A program made the position numbers and the translations under genes. From Sphagnum compactum (taxonomy: Eukaryota; Bryophyta; Sphagnopsida; Sphagnales), in assembly GCA_965153455.1 (NCBI GenBank), contig OZ234504.1, forward strand, positions 2,480,001-2,544,000: a stretch of DNA of 64,000 nt, given 5' to 3'. Below, one piece after another: positions 35,387 through 48,530 of this stretch; positions within the stretch are counted from its first letter, which is position 1; each line of letters begins with the position of its first letter. Under the pieces are notes generated by a model. The model saw nothing but the letters and a program-made list of their open reading frames with translations. It searched no databases and had not been told where the DNA came from.

Positions 35387-37615
35387 ATGGCAGATTTGAG
35401 AGACATCATGGTGGTGGTTGCTTCTTCTGCTGCTGCAATGTTAAGGTTTAATTTTGGCAGTTTGGTGCGATTACATTTATGCCTAATTGCAAGTGCCATC
35501 CTTTTGATTGCTCAACAATCGAGTGCCAAAACACTCAACGTGGGTGGTGCTTTGGGATGGACTGATTTTGATACCGCCATATCTGCTGCACCAAACTATG
35601 AGCAATGGTCATCTACAAACAGCATCAATGTCGGTGATGTCTTAGGTCAGTTATACTCAGCCATCATCATCATCATCATAATCATCATCATCATTATCAT
35701 CTCAGAGCTATTAATTCAATACACCAAACTTTCAATAGCTTGAAACAAACAATAAATTCACAGATTATGATTAAGAATAGGTTAAGTATCTAACAAGCAT
35801 GACTGCTAAATCTCTCCTTTTTTCACCTGCCCATGGAGCGCACCTACTGACGCCTTCCTGAAGGAAGAAAAATTAGTTGCTTCCTAAGCCAAGTTGAAAA
35901 CAAACTTAGTTGTACAAAGTAGAAGCTTCTTTGGTGCTATAAGTTGTCTCATGATTTTGAAATGACTGAATAATATGGTTAAGCTCCCAAACATGGTATT
36001 GTGAATTCTGGGTCTATTGATTTTGATCCAGTACAACACACTGTGTGCACATTGGCCATAACTCATAGTGAGGTTTATTGACTTCAATAGCCTGCTTCGG
36101 TTAGCCATTGTTCACCATGAACTTTGATCTTGCAGTGGCATCTTGCCAAGTTGCTTTCAAAGTCTTATGATGGAATTTTCTGTCCAATCTCAATAGATAT
36201 AGAAATTACAAATTTTGTTGACAAATATTTAAGAACTTCTTAGATCTGATGATATTTTTGCTGTTTGAATGCATCAGCATAGATGAACATATAGGAAAAA
36301 ATGTCAACCAATTTGTTGATTTCATTATCCTGTCATTTCTTGTACAAGGAATTTGAAGAACTTGAAATGAATTTTTACAAATGTTATGTTATGTTTTTTG
36401 TGTCTATTTGCAAAACTGATTCTCTGACACTAACTGGCATTTTGTCATGATGTTGTAACAGTTTTCTCATTTCCAGCGGGCTTCCAGAATGTCTACTTGA
36501 TGCCAGCTAAATCAGCTCACGACAGCTGTGATTTCTCAGAAGCCACTGAACTTGATGCAGGAAATGCTGGCACCTACGCTGTAAGACTTGTTGCCCCTCT
36601 GTGTGTCCCGCAAGATACATGTTTCCTGGTGCTATGAATTCGCTATATAAGCAGCAGCAGATTATATCAATCAGAAATTCTGTGGAGATAATCACAAAAG
36701 TGCAATATCATGCATCAAAATCAAGCCAAAAGGCATCAACCCACAAGTGGTATTTTTGGTTTTCTGGCAAAATCAAGAGCTTTGTGAAGTCATCATCGGG
36801 TCCTCATTGGGTGAATGAAAGTGTAATGAGAGTTTTCTGTTTGGGGGTTGGGTTGTTGGGAGGGGAATATGTGCAGTGGAGGGCAACAAAAGAGGGTACA
36901 TACTATTTCTCCTCCAACAAACTTGTTGAGGGTCTAGGAACACATTGCAAAGCAGGTCAGAAATTGGCCATCACGGTGACTGCAGCAAAGGTCACTACCA
37001 CAACAATGTCATCTAGTACAAAGGAGCTCAAACCTGAGAGTTACTTTGCGCAGAGATTCACTCGTTCAATGATTGAGAGCCTTGCCATAGCTCCTGCAGT
37101 TGCTCCTGTTTCACCTCCAGCTCCTGTACCTGTGGGAGCTCCAGTCCCCGTGGTTGCACCCCCTGTGGTTGCACCAGTTGCTGCACCAGTCCTGACCCCA
37201 ACCCCAACTCCCAGCACATCACTACCACTGGCCAGCCCTCCAGCACCCCCTACTGGACCAGCCCCTGCACCTGCATCCCCTCCTGGACATGTATGCCTTC
37301 TTCTTCTTCTTCTTCTTCTCACTTCGTCATCAACCTTAAACCCTAAACCCTAGAAACCCACCTTCAAAATGTGTTGTTTTGGAGTTTTTCTCAGATGCAA
37401 CATCATCAATACGTCTCCTTTATGTTTTGTCATGTAAATAACACTTCTGATTCATTCATGATGCTTATAATTAACTTACAGTGAGACTCGTCTTTTTGAT
37501 TGTTTTGACCCAATGTGTTGTTGCTCATTGACAGAACGCCGGAGCAAAAGTGAGTACACAAGCAGGGGCAGGGATCTTCACAGCTACTTTGGCCCTTGTG
37601 GCACTTTGCTTGTGA
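35387..37615 (+). CDS. Early nodulin-like (plastocyanin-like) GPI-anchored protein, 4 exons
   Basis: The exons are 35387-35645, 36462-36580, 36877-37290 and 37535-37615. They join into 290 residues. The N-terminal about 47 residues are a long signal peptide (hydrophobic core near LCLIASAILLIA; Met8 or Met18 could be the true start). A phytocyanin domain follows, with KTLNVGGALGWTDF, NINVGDV-type core strands and a GTHCKAGQKLAI end (to about residue 158). Then comes a Pro/Ala/Val/Thr-rich arabinogalactan-like linker and a hydrophobic tail (TATLALVALCL), typical of GPI attachment. Copper ligands are missing: the first His position is Gln95 (FQNVY) and the usual Cys after the YYF strand is Ser/Asn (138-140). 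This is the early nodulin-like subclass, which does not bind copper and acts at the outer plasma membrane/cell wall. The intron after exon 1 carries a (CAT)n run. Confidence 0.88.
35667..35702. repeat. (ATC)n microsatellite in early nodulin-like intron 1
   Basis: Interrupted ATC/CAT triplet run a few bases after the donor at 35646. Noncoding once the intron is removed. Confidence 0.9.
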
Positions 37616-39845
37616 ACACAAGATATCCGGTAGGATATTTGAGCTTCATGTTTTGCTGCCAAACATGGTCATCATTGTGACCTGCTTTCAGAAGCACACA
37701 CACACACACAGAGATTGAGGAGGATTCTATGCATCATTTTATGGACAATTTTGTTTCAGTCCCAGAGTTGGGTAACTTTGCTTTGTAATGTCGGTATTGT
37801 TATAAACCTGTGCACATTTTGAAAGGGCAAAATTTGCTTCATAGGTTTTGCCAGTTTAGAAAATATTATGTCTGCACCGCCGTATCTCATTCATGCTCTA
37901 TTTTACAAGTGCATATGTGACCATCACCCCTCTCCACCCCTCTCTGCAAGTCCACCGACATAGCTGGTAGGTCTTATTCTCCCTTTTAATCGATTAATTC
38001 TCACTTGGAATCAGCAGCACGGATGCTGATGCTGATTCAGTAGACGTAATTGGCAGGCCTTGTCAACTCTGTAGCTTGTGTTGCATAATTCTCACATAAG
38101 ACCTAGCTGACAGTAATGTCAGGAAGTCAAGTAGGTAGGGTTTGGTAGATTCCAGCTCCTAGCAAGCTCAGCAGCTAAACCCTTCCTGCTCTCTACTATT
38201 ACAGAACCAGTTGTCATGGATTATTCTTTAACTTGCCAGTGCAGATTAAGAACCATAATGGGTTTGAGGCAGCCGATTGCAATCTTGTAATAGTTTGGTC
38301 TGTCTATCTATGAACGGCTCAGATGCTTAATATTACAACCGATTGACATTTCACAATAGGCAGACATGAATGCATAATGTACACAATATAAAATTAATTA
38401 TAATTTAAATATATATTTATATCTAAAATGCAGTGTTAAATGAGATCCCCAAAATCTATTACTAATTGTATTGGAACTTAGCATTAAAATCAGGCAATTT
38501 AGATTTTTTCAAACAAAAATCTAGCGAATGCATCTGTTGTTTCCAGATTTCTCATGTAAACAGTGATTTGTTTTTCAATTTTTCTGGTGTTGCCTCATTG
38601 CCTAGCGTCCTAAGAAAGATTCGGTATTAAACCATAACAAGACAAGTAAGACAATAAATAAATAAATAAAATAAAATTCCTGCAAGAACATGCCTTCTAA
38701 ATCTAGCCAACCCAATCCATAACTCTTGTTTTTTTGGTGAAAATTTTCAAAAAAAAATTTAAATGAAAACATGTATAAAAGTCACATTTTGACAAGATTT
38801 AGTGCCAAAAAAACCCTAAGTCTGAAGCTTTACATACCGTTATTATGTATTGATTACACTTCAAATGAGACTTAACTAATGTTGTCTTCTTTTACTACCT
38901 ACCTATTAACAACCTATAAAGGTGGGTAGTAAAAACAACACTTACCTATGTATAAACTATAAAGCATCTACCTACCTAATAATTACCAATGTTGGCCGGT
39001 TATTGAAAATGACTCGAGTATCAACCAGGGTCTGGGTATCATATAACCTACCCATCAGATCCATTTTCAAGAAATATTCCACTAAAAACCTATTCAGTTA
39101 GTATTACAGATATTAGATACTTTGGCAAGGTATTAATTGGTAGGGTATTAATTTTTAACATCAATACCCTATTGATATCTTGATGACAACTTCTCACTTT
39201 TATTTAGGTCGGTTATTTTTTCATCTATATTTTTCATCCATTTTATTTTCTCTCATCCAAAACACCTTCATTCATTCAAGGTTTCACCTTTTGTTATATA
39301 TCTTAAACCTTAAACCACAAGTCCTTCTCTCATGTGTTGTTTTTAGCTTTGATTTTGGTAATGTCTTTTTACTTGCTATTGGGACAAATTGTCGTGTTTG
39401 GCTACAATAAATGTCAAACATTACAATTTGTCCCAACAGCTATAATGGTTATTTGTAAAAAAATTGAATGTTATTACAAATGTTGAGAATTCATATTGAG
39501 TTGTTGTTGGGCATTCATGATGGCAGATTTTCCTCTGAACTTGCAATAATCGAACTAACACACCCATAAATAAATACTTATTTCCCTTCTGTTGTGTCTT
39601 ATTTGTGTTTACTGTTGTTGTTGTTATTTTGTTTTTGTTTTGTTTTATGTCGTCCTTCAAGTGTATAGGACTAAATGCATAATGTTGAAGTTGTGCTGCA
39701 GAAATAAACTCGCATGAATTGTTTTAATGTTCCAATTTTGAGTTGTGAATTTTGAAGTTCATCAAAGGAAAATTTTATAATTCATCAATGTTAGTTTGTA
39801 AACTAAATTTTGGAGTTTTTTTGTTTTCCCATTATAAATCAGAAA
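37616..39845. other. 3' flank and intergenic DNA
   Basis: (CA)n at about 37697-37711 lies in the probable 3' untranslated region. 38600-38830 resembles the degenerate repeat seen at 6.5 and 29.7 kb. 38870-39060 has many ACCTACC/TACCTA phrases like those at 30.84 kb. No gene is supported. Confidence 0.4.
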
Positions 39846-39849
39846 CCAA

Positions 39850-42120
39850 ATGGAAGATCCGACTAAAACATTTGGTTTGAATGTGCATATGCATGAGGGT
39901 TTTGATTGTGATATGTTCATTTGGAATCAAGGAATTTAGTTAAGGACTATGGGCTAATAGTTGGTTCGATGTCAACACCAAATGGACCATCTACATTTGA
40001 AAGCATTGCAATGCCCAGTGATTTGAATGAAGAAGCAAAAATTGCATGGGAGGTTTTGAAGGTTCAACTCATTTTAAATCAAAAGGCATGGGTCCTTCAC
40101 CACAAGTTGTCTCTCGCTTGACATTTTTTTGTGATGAATGATGGCAATAATCTAAATCTTATTCTGTCTCAAGCTATGTGTTGTGTGATTTGTCATTTTA
40201 TTTGCCAAAGTTACTGTGTTGGTAGTACCACCAAAAGGAGGAAATGTATGATTTCTTACAACTAACAACATGGGATTACTTATTTAAAAAAACATATTTT
40301 GGATGAACATTCAGTCACTTAATGCATGTGGAAAAATGTTAATGTGGCTTTTGATTTAAAAGAGTTGCACTAGGAAAAGTCCAAAGGTTATGGGGCCATC
40401 ACAGATTAATCCTTATAAGAAGGATGATGCACAACAAAAAAAATTTATGGAAGACCTATTATTGTTTGTTGCCAAATCCTACATGCCTATTTTTGTTGTA
40501 GAAAGTAAATGGCTAAAGCACTTAGTCATGCATCAAAATCCTCTAGTTATGTTTTCGAACCATAAGCAAATGGTTCAACATGCCATCCCTTCATTAGTGG
40601 TTAAAACCATGGAACAATATGTAATTCCCACTTTGGATTCATGTGTTATAACAACAACCTTTTTTAATTTACGAATGTCTAGATTTAGACATAATATATT
40701 TGTTCTTATGAGTAATTTCATAAATTCATTATGGGTGTTTTGCCATGTGACCATGGATTTTTTGAAACCATTGATACATCTAGAGTTGTAATGGCACTAC
40801 AAGTCAAGGACTTTTTATCATCATACAATTTACTAGTTAAATTAATTGCCTATGTGAAGTACAAGGGTGGCAATCTATCCACCCTTACACAAGTTCTTAC
40901 TTTAGTTATTAGTTGTGGTCCTCTAAGATTTGCAATTCCTTGGTAGGGGTTGTGTTTTGGCCATGCTTTCAGCAAAACATGCCAATATGCTTGTAATGAT
41001 ACTAAAACTTCTATTGGTTTTAGGGAGGTTAGCTTGAAGGCCACTCAATCTACATTATAGAAAATAATTAAATGGATTAAAAAGTCCAGCAAAAGGTGCA
41101 ACAAATGGCATAGGGCATACCTTAATGATGGGTTTTCCCATCAAATACTAAAAACACCAATGAAAATTAGGTTTGTTAGCAAGGTGATTTTGTTTCAAGA
41201 AACCTTGGAATATCACAGTGCTATCAATCTATGTTATAAGAAACAAGAAATTCAATAATTACAAGGTCGAATGTTAGATGCACACACATGGGTAGTTTGT
41301 AAAGTGGTTGCTAAAACTATGTTTCCTTTTGTGAAACAATGTACCTTCAATCAAATCGAAGGATATCGATTACTTATTGATGCCCTAAATGTCGCCCTTT
41401 CATTCAGTGTGTGTATGCAAATTCAGATTTAGCAATCTCAGATTACCCCCCTTCAATATTGTGAGGATGGATTTTGAATTTGAATTGAGGGCATTGTGGG
41501 TGTGTATGATGGCAAAAGTTCTTGTATTGGTTCCATTTATGGCATTTTCATCTTTTTACAATGCTAGTAACGCTCGCAACATGTTGGCATTAATGTTGGA
41601 CCCTCGTTTTAAATCCCTTGATGTGGTGAAAACATTTGTTGGACATGTAAAAGTGATACAAATGTGGTTGAGTATGACAACACGACTCTATTGCCATTGC
41701 AGGTGGCTACTTTTCATTTCCTAAACCCCATCACTAATGGCCTAACTGAAACAACACCAGTTGATGATGATTCCATCTTTGGGGTAGTGATTTCAAGTGC
41801 ATATGTTTTGCGTAGGTTGTTAAAGAATAAATTGGGCTTATTTCGTTATTGACATGTGAAACTAAAATATTTTGTACTGCCTTTGACTCAATGGAAGTCC
41901 CATGAAACACAATTTCCAAATTTTTTTTGTGGTTTGATAGATTTTAGGGATTCATGGGTCCCAGATTGAAACTTAAAGAATTTTCAACATATATGGAATG
42001 TTGACAAGCTTTCGATGTTATAAGTTGGGAGTTGACAATTTGGATGAGTTGGTGATGATAATGACAAATTGGTGAATTGATGCAAGATCAAATTACCCAC
42101 AAGAATGATAATCCATTGAT
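39850..42120 (+). mobile_element. Decayed hAT-family transposase, copy 2
   Basis: Same domain order as copy 1 at 10612-12960, with independent lesions: LNVHMHEG (about 39880), KKFMEDLLLFVAKSYMPIF (about 40440-40495), FETIDTSRVVMALQVKDFL (about 40758-40815), KLIAYVKYKGGNL (about 40838-40875), SLKATQS (about 41030) and NMLALMLDPRFKSLDVVKTF (about 41579-41637). Stops and frame changes occur throughout. The two copies differ strongly at the nucleotide level, so they are old insertions rather than a recent duplication. Confidence 0.7.
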
Positions 42121-44985
42121 GAATTCAATGGAATAAATGAATCATTGATGAAGATGATATAATGTTGAATGTAGTTGGTTATTTCAATGTTGATCATGAG
42201 TTGGAGTGATGGATGTGAATGTTGATGAACATTTTGCTCTATTTTTTGCCTTCTTGCTTTGCCATTATGCATATTTTTTAGGTGTTAGCCCAAATGGTTA
42301 ACTGTATTGGTCAATTAGGTTGGCTACTTTTAATCATGCATGGGATCAATTTCTTTTTTTCAATCCTCTAGGAGTTGGTAAGATGACCAATGTCCCAGGC
42401 ACATTTGTTTTTAAGCTTATTGTACTAGTTGCTAGATTTGTTCCATTTTTTTGTTTTGATTAGTTATGTGCAAGTGTGGATTTTACAATGATTAACAAGT
42501 GGAGCTTTTTGGCCAACTTTTTTTTTGCTTATACATTCTAAATGGTGGCATACCATTGTATTAGTAGATTTATGCTTCCCTAATCTATGGTTAACTAAGA
42601 ATTATAACATTTGATGTGATTATGCTATTTTGGCAAGTTTGCAAGGTGGCCATTCTAAAAAATCTATTATGGTTTTTTATATGTTTGGGGGTGAAATTTT
42701 AATCCTCCCTTGCCTCTATTATCAAAGATTTCACACTACAAGTCATTGTGGGATTAAGGAGTGTCCAAATCAACTATGGAGAAATGTTAGACCTTCATGA
42801 TTTGCTTTTCTAAGATCTCACACAATTGGTATCATTTTTCTTTTACAATCAAAAGACCATGATAGAAAACCAGAATCCTTTCCCTTTCAACACACTTGGA
42901 TTTGAAATTCATTGTTCAAACTCTTTGGTGCTACATTCATATTCTTCCTTTGCTTGAGTTCTTTGACATTGGTTTGTGATATAAAATAAGCATAATATTC
43001 CAAGAACTTACACAATTGGTACCATTTTTTTCTCAAATCAAAAGATCATGATAAAAAACCAAAATCCTGAAATGTGAAATATGAGATTAAAAAAATCTGA
43101 AAGAATGGAAAAAAAACTTGTTTGATAACTAACTTAAACACTATATTGGATAGTTCTCAGTACGGTTTTGCAAAAAAATCGACCTTTATGCATACTAGCC
43201 GGTTCTTACGTGTAAAAAAACAAATAGATTGATACCCTTATTAGTTGACTATTCCAACAAGTTATACCAGTTGGGTCCTATAAAATTTGGAAAATCTTAA
43301 TACTTGATACATGTGTGTAAGTGAAAAAACGAATTTTAAAAATAATCAATTCGATGCATATTGAAAAAAATCAAAAACTGATACTTTGCTTTCTGAAAAA
43401 ATAGCTCTATATTTTTAGCCCCATATTTTCTTCATTTTTAGTCTATTTTCAATGTTTTAGAATTTGATGGGTGTGCCAAGGAGAACTTTACCAAAAGAAA
43501 AATCTTCTAGAGGCAAAGAATTAACAATAAAAGATTTTAAGTTAAATATTTTAAATTGTTTTTAATTCACCCATCATCAAACACTAAACATCCTTACATG
43601 AAACACTAAAGATGAAGAAGAAGGAAGATTTTTAGACTCCACTTCCATAAGGGTAGGATACAGTGAAAATGAAGAAGAACCATTGATAGTAGTAATGAAG
43701 GTTTTGCTACAATATGGGTGGCAATGGCAGTGGTAGCAATAGCTTCGTTGCCATTATTGTCGTTGTTTCCTTGTGCTCACTAGTTAGTGCCACGCAAAAA
43801 GAGGAGAAAGAGAATGATTGACAAAGAGGGATAAACAGAGTCAAAGATAACAAAATTGTAATTGGGGACCTTCAAGAGACAAGAAAGAAAGGTTCCAATT
43901 CCATTTCAATATAAAGAGGCCTTGTTGGTAGTCCAGTTATAATTCCATTAAGGAGATTGGTTGTAAATCTATTTTCTAGATTTTCATGGCATGGTGAAAG
44001 ATATGGGAGCAATCACTTTCCAGAGCAAAGGAGGAGGATAATGACGACAGCAACACTAACATCAACGAGCAACAAAACAACAAAGGTGAAGAAGTTAAGG
44101 GAAGATGGGTTTTGTGTTTTTTGTTTTTGTTTGTTTGGGTTTTGTTTTATGGTGGGTCTTTTTTTTAATGTTTTCATCAAGCTTATAAGGTTTTTTATCA
44201 CCGAGAATTTAGTCATTACCTACAAATTAAACATAATAGAGAGTTTACAAAGAGAAAGACTTCGCCACAATCTTGGTTTTTTTTTGTTTTCGTCATAGTC
44301 TTGGAAAAATAACAAAGGAAGAAGAATAAATATAAATAAATAAATAAATTTATGTATTGTAAGTGTGATCATATTAATGTTTAATGACTAGTCATTCATC
44401 AATAATATGTTTTATAGGATTTTTTTTATTAAAAAAACAATGATGGAGTCTAGGGTGTTTTTTTGTTATTGAAATTGGGTGTTACATTAATTGGGTAGTC
44501 CAAAGAATAACAGATTAGAAGTTTCTAAGCCCTTAATTCTTGCATAATAATTTTGTTAAAAAATGTGTATAGGTTGTTTTAAACCTAGTAAAGTAAGGAT
44601 GATGACGTTGAAGGTTATGTCAAATTTAAAGTTCAACTATCTTTCGAAATAAGACTTGTTTATGACAATTCATTATCTTTTTCCATTTGATTTGTTTAAT
44701 CTTATGAGGTTGGTTTTATAGGTTTAAAATTATTATGTTGAAACATGCAATCTTTAAAACGTGGGGCGTATTTGCAATTGCGCTAATAGGTCCCATTCTA
44801 ATATTTTGGTATTAGAGTGTGTAGGTTTTATTGAATCTAATAGATTAGTGATCATGACACCTAGGCCTATAGCAAAGTTAGGGTTTGGCCTTGGCATAAT
44901 GCCTTAGCAAAGAACTCCTTGGAAAGTTTCTTATTTTTTTCGTTTCATTTCGTTTAGTTTAATATTGTGTGATTAATTTTGTAGA
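42121..44985. other. AT-rich intergenic DNA
   Basis: A diverged direct repeat lies at about 42810-42880 and 43000-43072 (ACACAATTGGTAYCATTTTT, then AATCAAAAGAYCATGAT, then AAAACC). A 113-codon frame at 43957 is Phe/Lys-rich and unlike any protein I know. No gene is supported. Confidence 0.4.
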
Positions 44986-44989
44986 TTTA

Positions 44990-47900
44990 GGATTGCTTTA
45001 TAACGGTAGGTAGTCTTTAGAAAGTGGGGCTTGTGTTCATAATAGACCTCCTACCTCATGGGCACCAAACATCCCATGTCTTCCAACTCATCACGTTCCA
45101 TGAACTTCATAGTTCCCATCACCCATTTGCCTCATCATGCGCCACCATTGACCTATCCTCCATCTTATCCCCCATGCAAACCACAAACCACAAACCACCC
45201 ACTAGTTACCCCTCCAATTCCAACAAATCTTACTCCACCTACTAGTTCACCTACCATCCCCCAGCCTTTCATGTGAATGTGGGGTCCCAACCTCAAACTT
45301 TCCCAAACCCCCTTGATCATGCACAATTAAGACATTTTCCCTTCTCACTATATTGGTTTTTACAGTTGGCCATGATCATACCCCACAACCTACTCCCGTT
45401 TCTTCAACACACCTTTAACCTCCACCTAAAGTCTTGTGCCCCACTTGTGGGCGCTAATTTACAAATCAAAGGTTAGTTCATCATCAACATTCTTGTCAGA
45501 TATCTAATTCATCCAATCCAAACCCTTGTGATCATCTTGGCTCAATACCTTCCCCACATCAACTTGGACATGGGTTTTAACATTGGATGTCCTTTGGGTC
45601 CTTTCATTTAGGCCTTTATTGTCGTCAATAGTATAACCGCATTCCCACCACTCTATGGCGTGATGTACAAGTGACATTTCGTTTTCCATTGGATAAGCTA
45701 ATGCAAAACCCATATAGTGTGGTAGTTTGGCACTTGCTCCTCCTACTACCTCAATGGTGTTTCGTTTTGCCCCCTTGTGGTGCGACAATAGGGCATAAGG
45801 AAACGCAAATTCGATTCAAACGTTTTCTAGCAAACAATTAAGAAAATTTGCAAGAGGAGTTTTTTTTGCAGGCCAAAGATGTGTTGACTACTTTGAATTC
45901 TATCCATTTTCCCCAACATGAATTTCCAACTCACAAATGCCTGCTTTGCTATTTAGCCCTTGGGCGTGTACGGAATACTTTCGTGCAACTCGCATTTTGG
46001 CACCATTTTCTCTCACACCCACGTCCTTTGACACCACTTCAACTTTCACCACATTACACCCCAAATCCGATGGCTACTTCCCTTTTTTCCTCGAAAACTA
46101 CAAGCTAAGTTAAGACTTCAAGCTTTCTTCTGATTCCTTTAAATTGGCGTTTCGATGCATGCCATATTTATCGGCAAGTGGCCCTTCTAGGATTGGTTTT
46201 TGAACACCTTCGAAACTGTTTTCACCTTGAAGATTTAACAAGTCAATTCCCTTAGTTGTTCCAACTTTGTTTTCATATCACAGAAGGTCACATTCCACCC
46301 CAAATTACATGTGTCCTTGGAGCGGTCCACCTTTTAGCCATGACCAAGCCTTCAAGTGGAATTTGTCCCATTGTAATGGGGGAAACATTGTATCAACTCA
46401 CAAGTCGTGTTTTATGCCTTTAATTCCATGAAGATTTTATAACACATTTTTCCTCACACAAATTTGGAGTTGCAACTATAGGTGATTGTGAAACAATAAT
46501 CCATAGCATTAGGTGCACCTTGGACCTTCACCCCAACTGGGTTGTTTTTCAGTTGGATGTGGCAAATGCTTTCAATTTAGTATTAAGAGGGGTCATATTT
46601 CAAAAACTTCGTGCAACAAGTGGGGAGATCATACAACTCATCCTTTTTGTTTGTGCATTTTATGCATTTGAGTTTTCTATGTTTTACAATCATCATAATC
46701 GTGAAGGTGATGTCACAATCATCCCATTTGCCATGGGAACTATTTGCTTTAACCCACTTTAGGGCCCTACATTTTAGAGCTAGTCATTTCCCCTCTTGTC
46801 TATTTCCATCTATTGCAGATGACACTCACATCATAGGTCCCCCTTCATTTGTAACATCTACATATGAACATTTCCAGACCATACTCTGTGTGATAGGTCT
46901 TTCTATCCAACCTTATAAACATGTAGCATGGTTACCCTCTAATCTGCCATTAGACTTCAACACCCCATCCCAGTTTACCACCCCATTTGAAGGAATTAAA
47001 GTTTTGGGGGTTTTGTTGGGCATCTTAACTTTCACATCATCCTTCATCAAAGATGCCTTACTAGAGGATGTTCGATATGTGGACCTTCTCTTTGGAATGG
47101 GTGATGTTTAGGTGGCTTTGGAATTCTCATTTGTTGTTTCATGCAACGCCCATCATATCTTTTACAATGCACACCTCCGTCTTTCATTTTCATGAAATCT
47201 TTTATTTTCTTTGACTCCTCCTTCCTTCAAGTGTTTGGATGCCTTTTGGGTCCAAGATCCTTTGATAGCCCATCCCCATCCTTCGATTGCAGGCATCCCT
47301 TGATGTGTGTGCACACATTCCACGATCCTATGGGTATCCACCTTTTACGTTGTGCTCATGGCAATAAATGCATTGGAACCCATGATGCAATTCGTGACAC
47401 CTTTGCTGCCATTGCACAAGATGTTAACTTCCATGTGGGACGAAAACAATTACATGCGCTTCCTTCAACCACATTCAACTCCTCTTGTCAACAAGTCAAC
47501 ATTGTGTTTACCAAAGATGACATTCACACCTTAGCCGACGTTGTCATCGTCAACCCAATTCGATTTGATTTACTTCCCCAATCTTGCGCAACTCAAGGAT
47601 TTGTTGCCTTCAATGCAGTTCAAGTCAAGGAAAGGAGCTATCACAATCGACACCCCACTGATCAATTCCTCCTCTTAACAATTAAGGTATTTGGTTGCTT
47701 ACATAAACATGTTGATATGTTTTTATAGAATTGCACCAACGCCATTTGGAGCTTGAAAGGGTCAGAAGGCTTTCATCTTTCTACCTTGGTCACTTTTCTT
47801 TGTCAAAAAGTTTCGATCACATTACAAAAGGTGCAAGTGTCTTTCATCTTAAGTCGAGTGGTAGCTGTAGGTTTAGCTACTTCCTGACTTCCACGCCTTT

Positions 47901-48150
47901 AAGACACACCTCCCATCACCATGACTGATCTATTGCAAGCCATTGGTTTTTGACATATAAATATGGCCGACTTACTGCATGTGATTTAGTTATAGACATG
48001 GAGAGATTTTCACACTTATTTTGAGCCTATTTGACGTCTTGTCACTTCTCCTTTTTTCTTAATTTTACTCCTTTGTACATTTCCTAATCTATGGTGTGTT
48101 TTTTTTCAATAAAGCTTTATAGGATTAAGGCCTAAACCCCTTTAAATCAA
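44990..48150 (+). mobile_element. Non-LTR retrotransposon relic with RT and possible restriction-like endonuclease
   Basis: Frames change repeatedly, but the order is coherent. A Pro/Thr-rich N-terminal part (45.0-45.5 kb) is followed by PSSGICPIVMGETLYQLTSR (about 46350-46410), LDLHPNWVVFQLDVANAFN (46520-46580, reverse transcriptase motif with the first catalytic Asp), and IADDTHIIGPPSF (about 46815-46855, the YADD-type box with Ile for Tyr). Next are IKVLGVLLG (about 47000), a Cys/His segment with DPMGIHLLRCAHGNK (about 47325-47370), and TLADVVIVNP...QVKERSY (about 47530-47645). The last resembles the PD-(D/E)xK-like endonuclease that follows a CCHC finger in R2-type and related elements. 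AATAAAG near 48110 fits a 3' end. Many stops and shifts show it is dead. RT assignment is strong; the endonuclease class is my inference. Confidence 0.75.
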
Positions 48151-48349
48151 ACATCCCATATTTTCCTCATTTTTTATATTGAATTCCACAATTTTTGAAA
48201 TGTTGGAAACATTAGGTGGAAGGGCTACAAATGTTCTTTGAGCTTTGGAAGTCGAGGAACAATATGTGAAGGATAAACTTGCTTTGAGTTTTTAAATGTT
48301 CACTTGTTGACCTATCTACCTCCAAAGGTGAAATCAAATATTAACTCAA

Positions 48350-48530
48350 TAGCGCAATAAAAATAATAATATTTTACAACTCAATATTAAACCATATAAT
48401 GAAGCTATTGTGCTTGAGAGTTTCTTTCAGATTTTTGACATTGTAGGCAAGTAATTTTCCAAAATTTCAGCAATTCCAAAAACCAATTAATTAGTGCCTA
48501 ACCAAGCTAGGTACTATGGTAATACAAAAA
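48350..48530. repeat. Dispersed repeat, copy 2 of 2
   Basis: Partner of 30535-30735, same orientation, about 18 kb away. Begins shortly after the 3' end of the retroelement relic. Confidence 0.75.

Noticed and set aside
36601-37353. 250-codon unspliced frame in the early nodulin-like gene
   Set aside because: Its first 90 codons read through intron 2; the spliced model with exon 3 starting at 36877 (TGG) restores the phytocyanin domain.
43957-44298. 113-codon plus-strand frame rich in Phe and Lys
   Set aside because: Low-complexity T/A-driven sequence with no recognisable motif.
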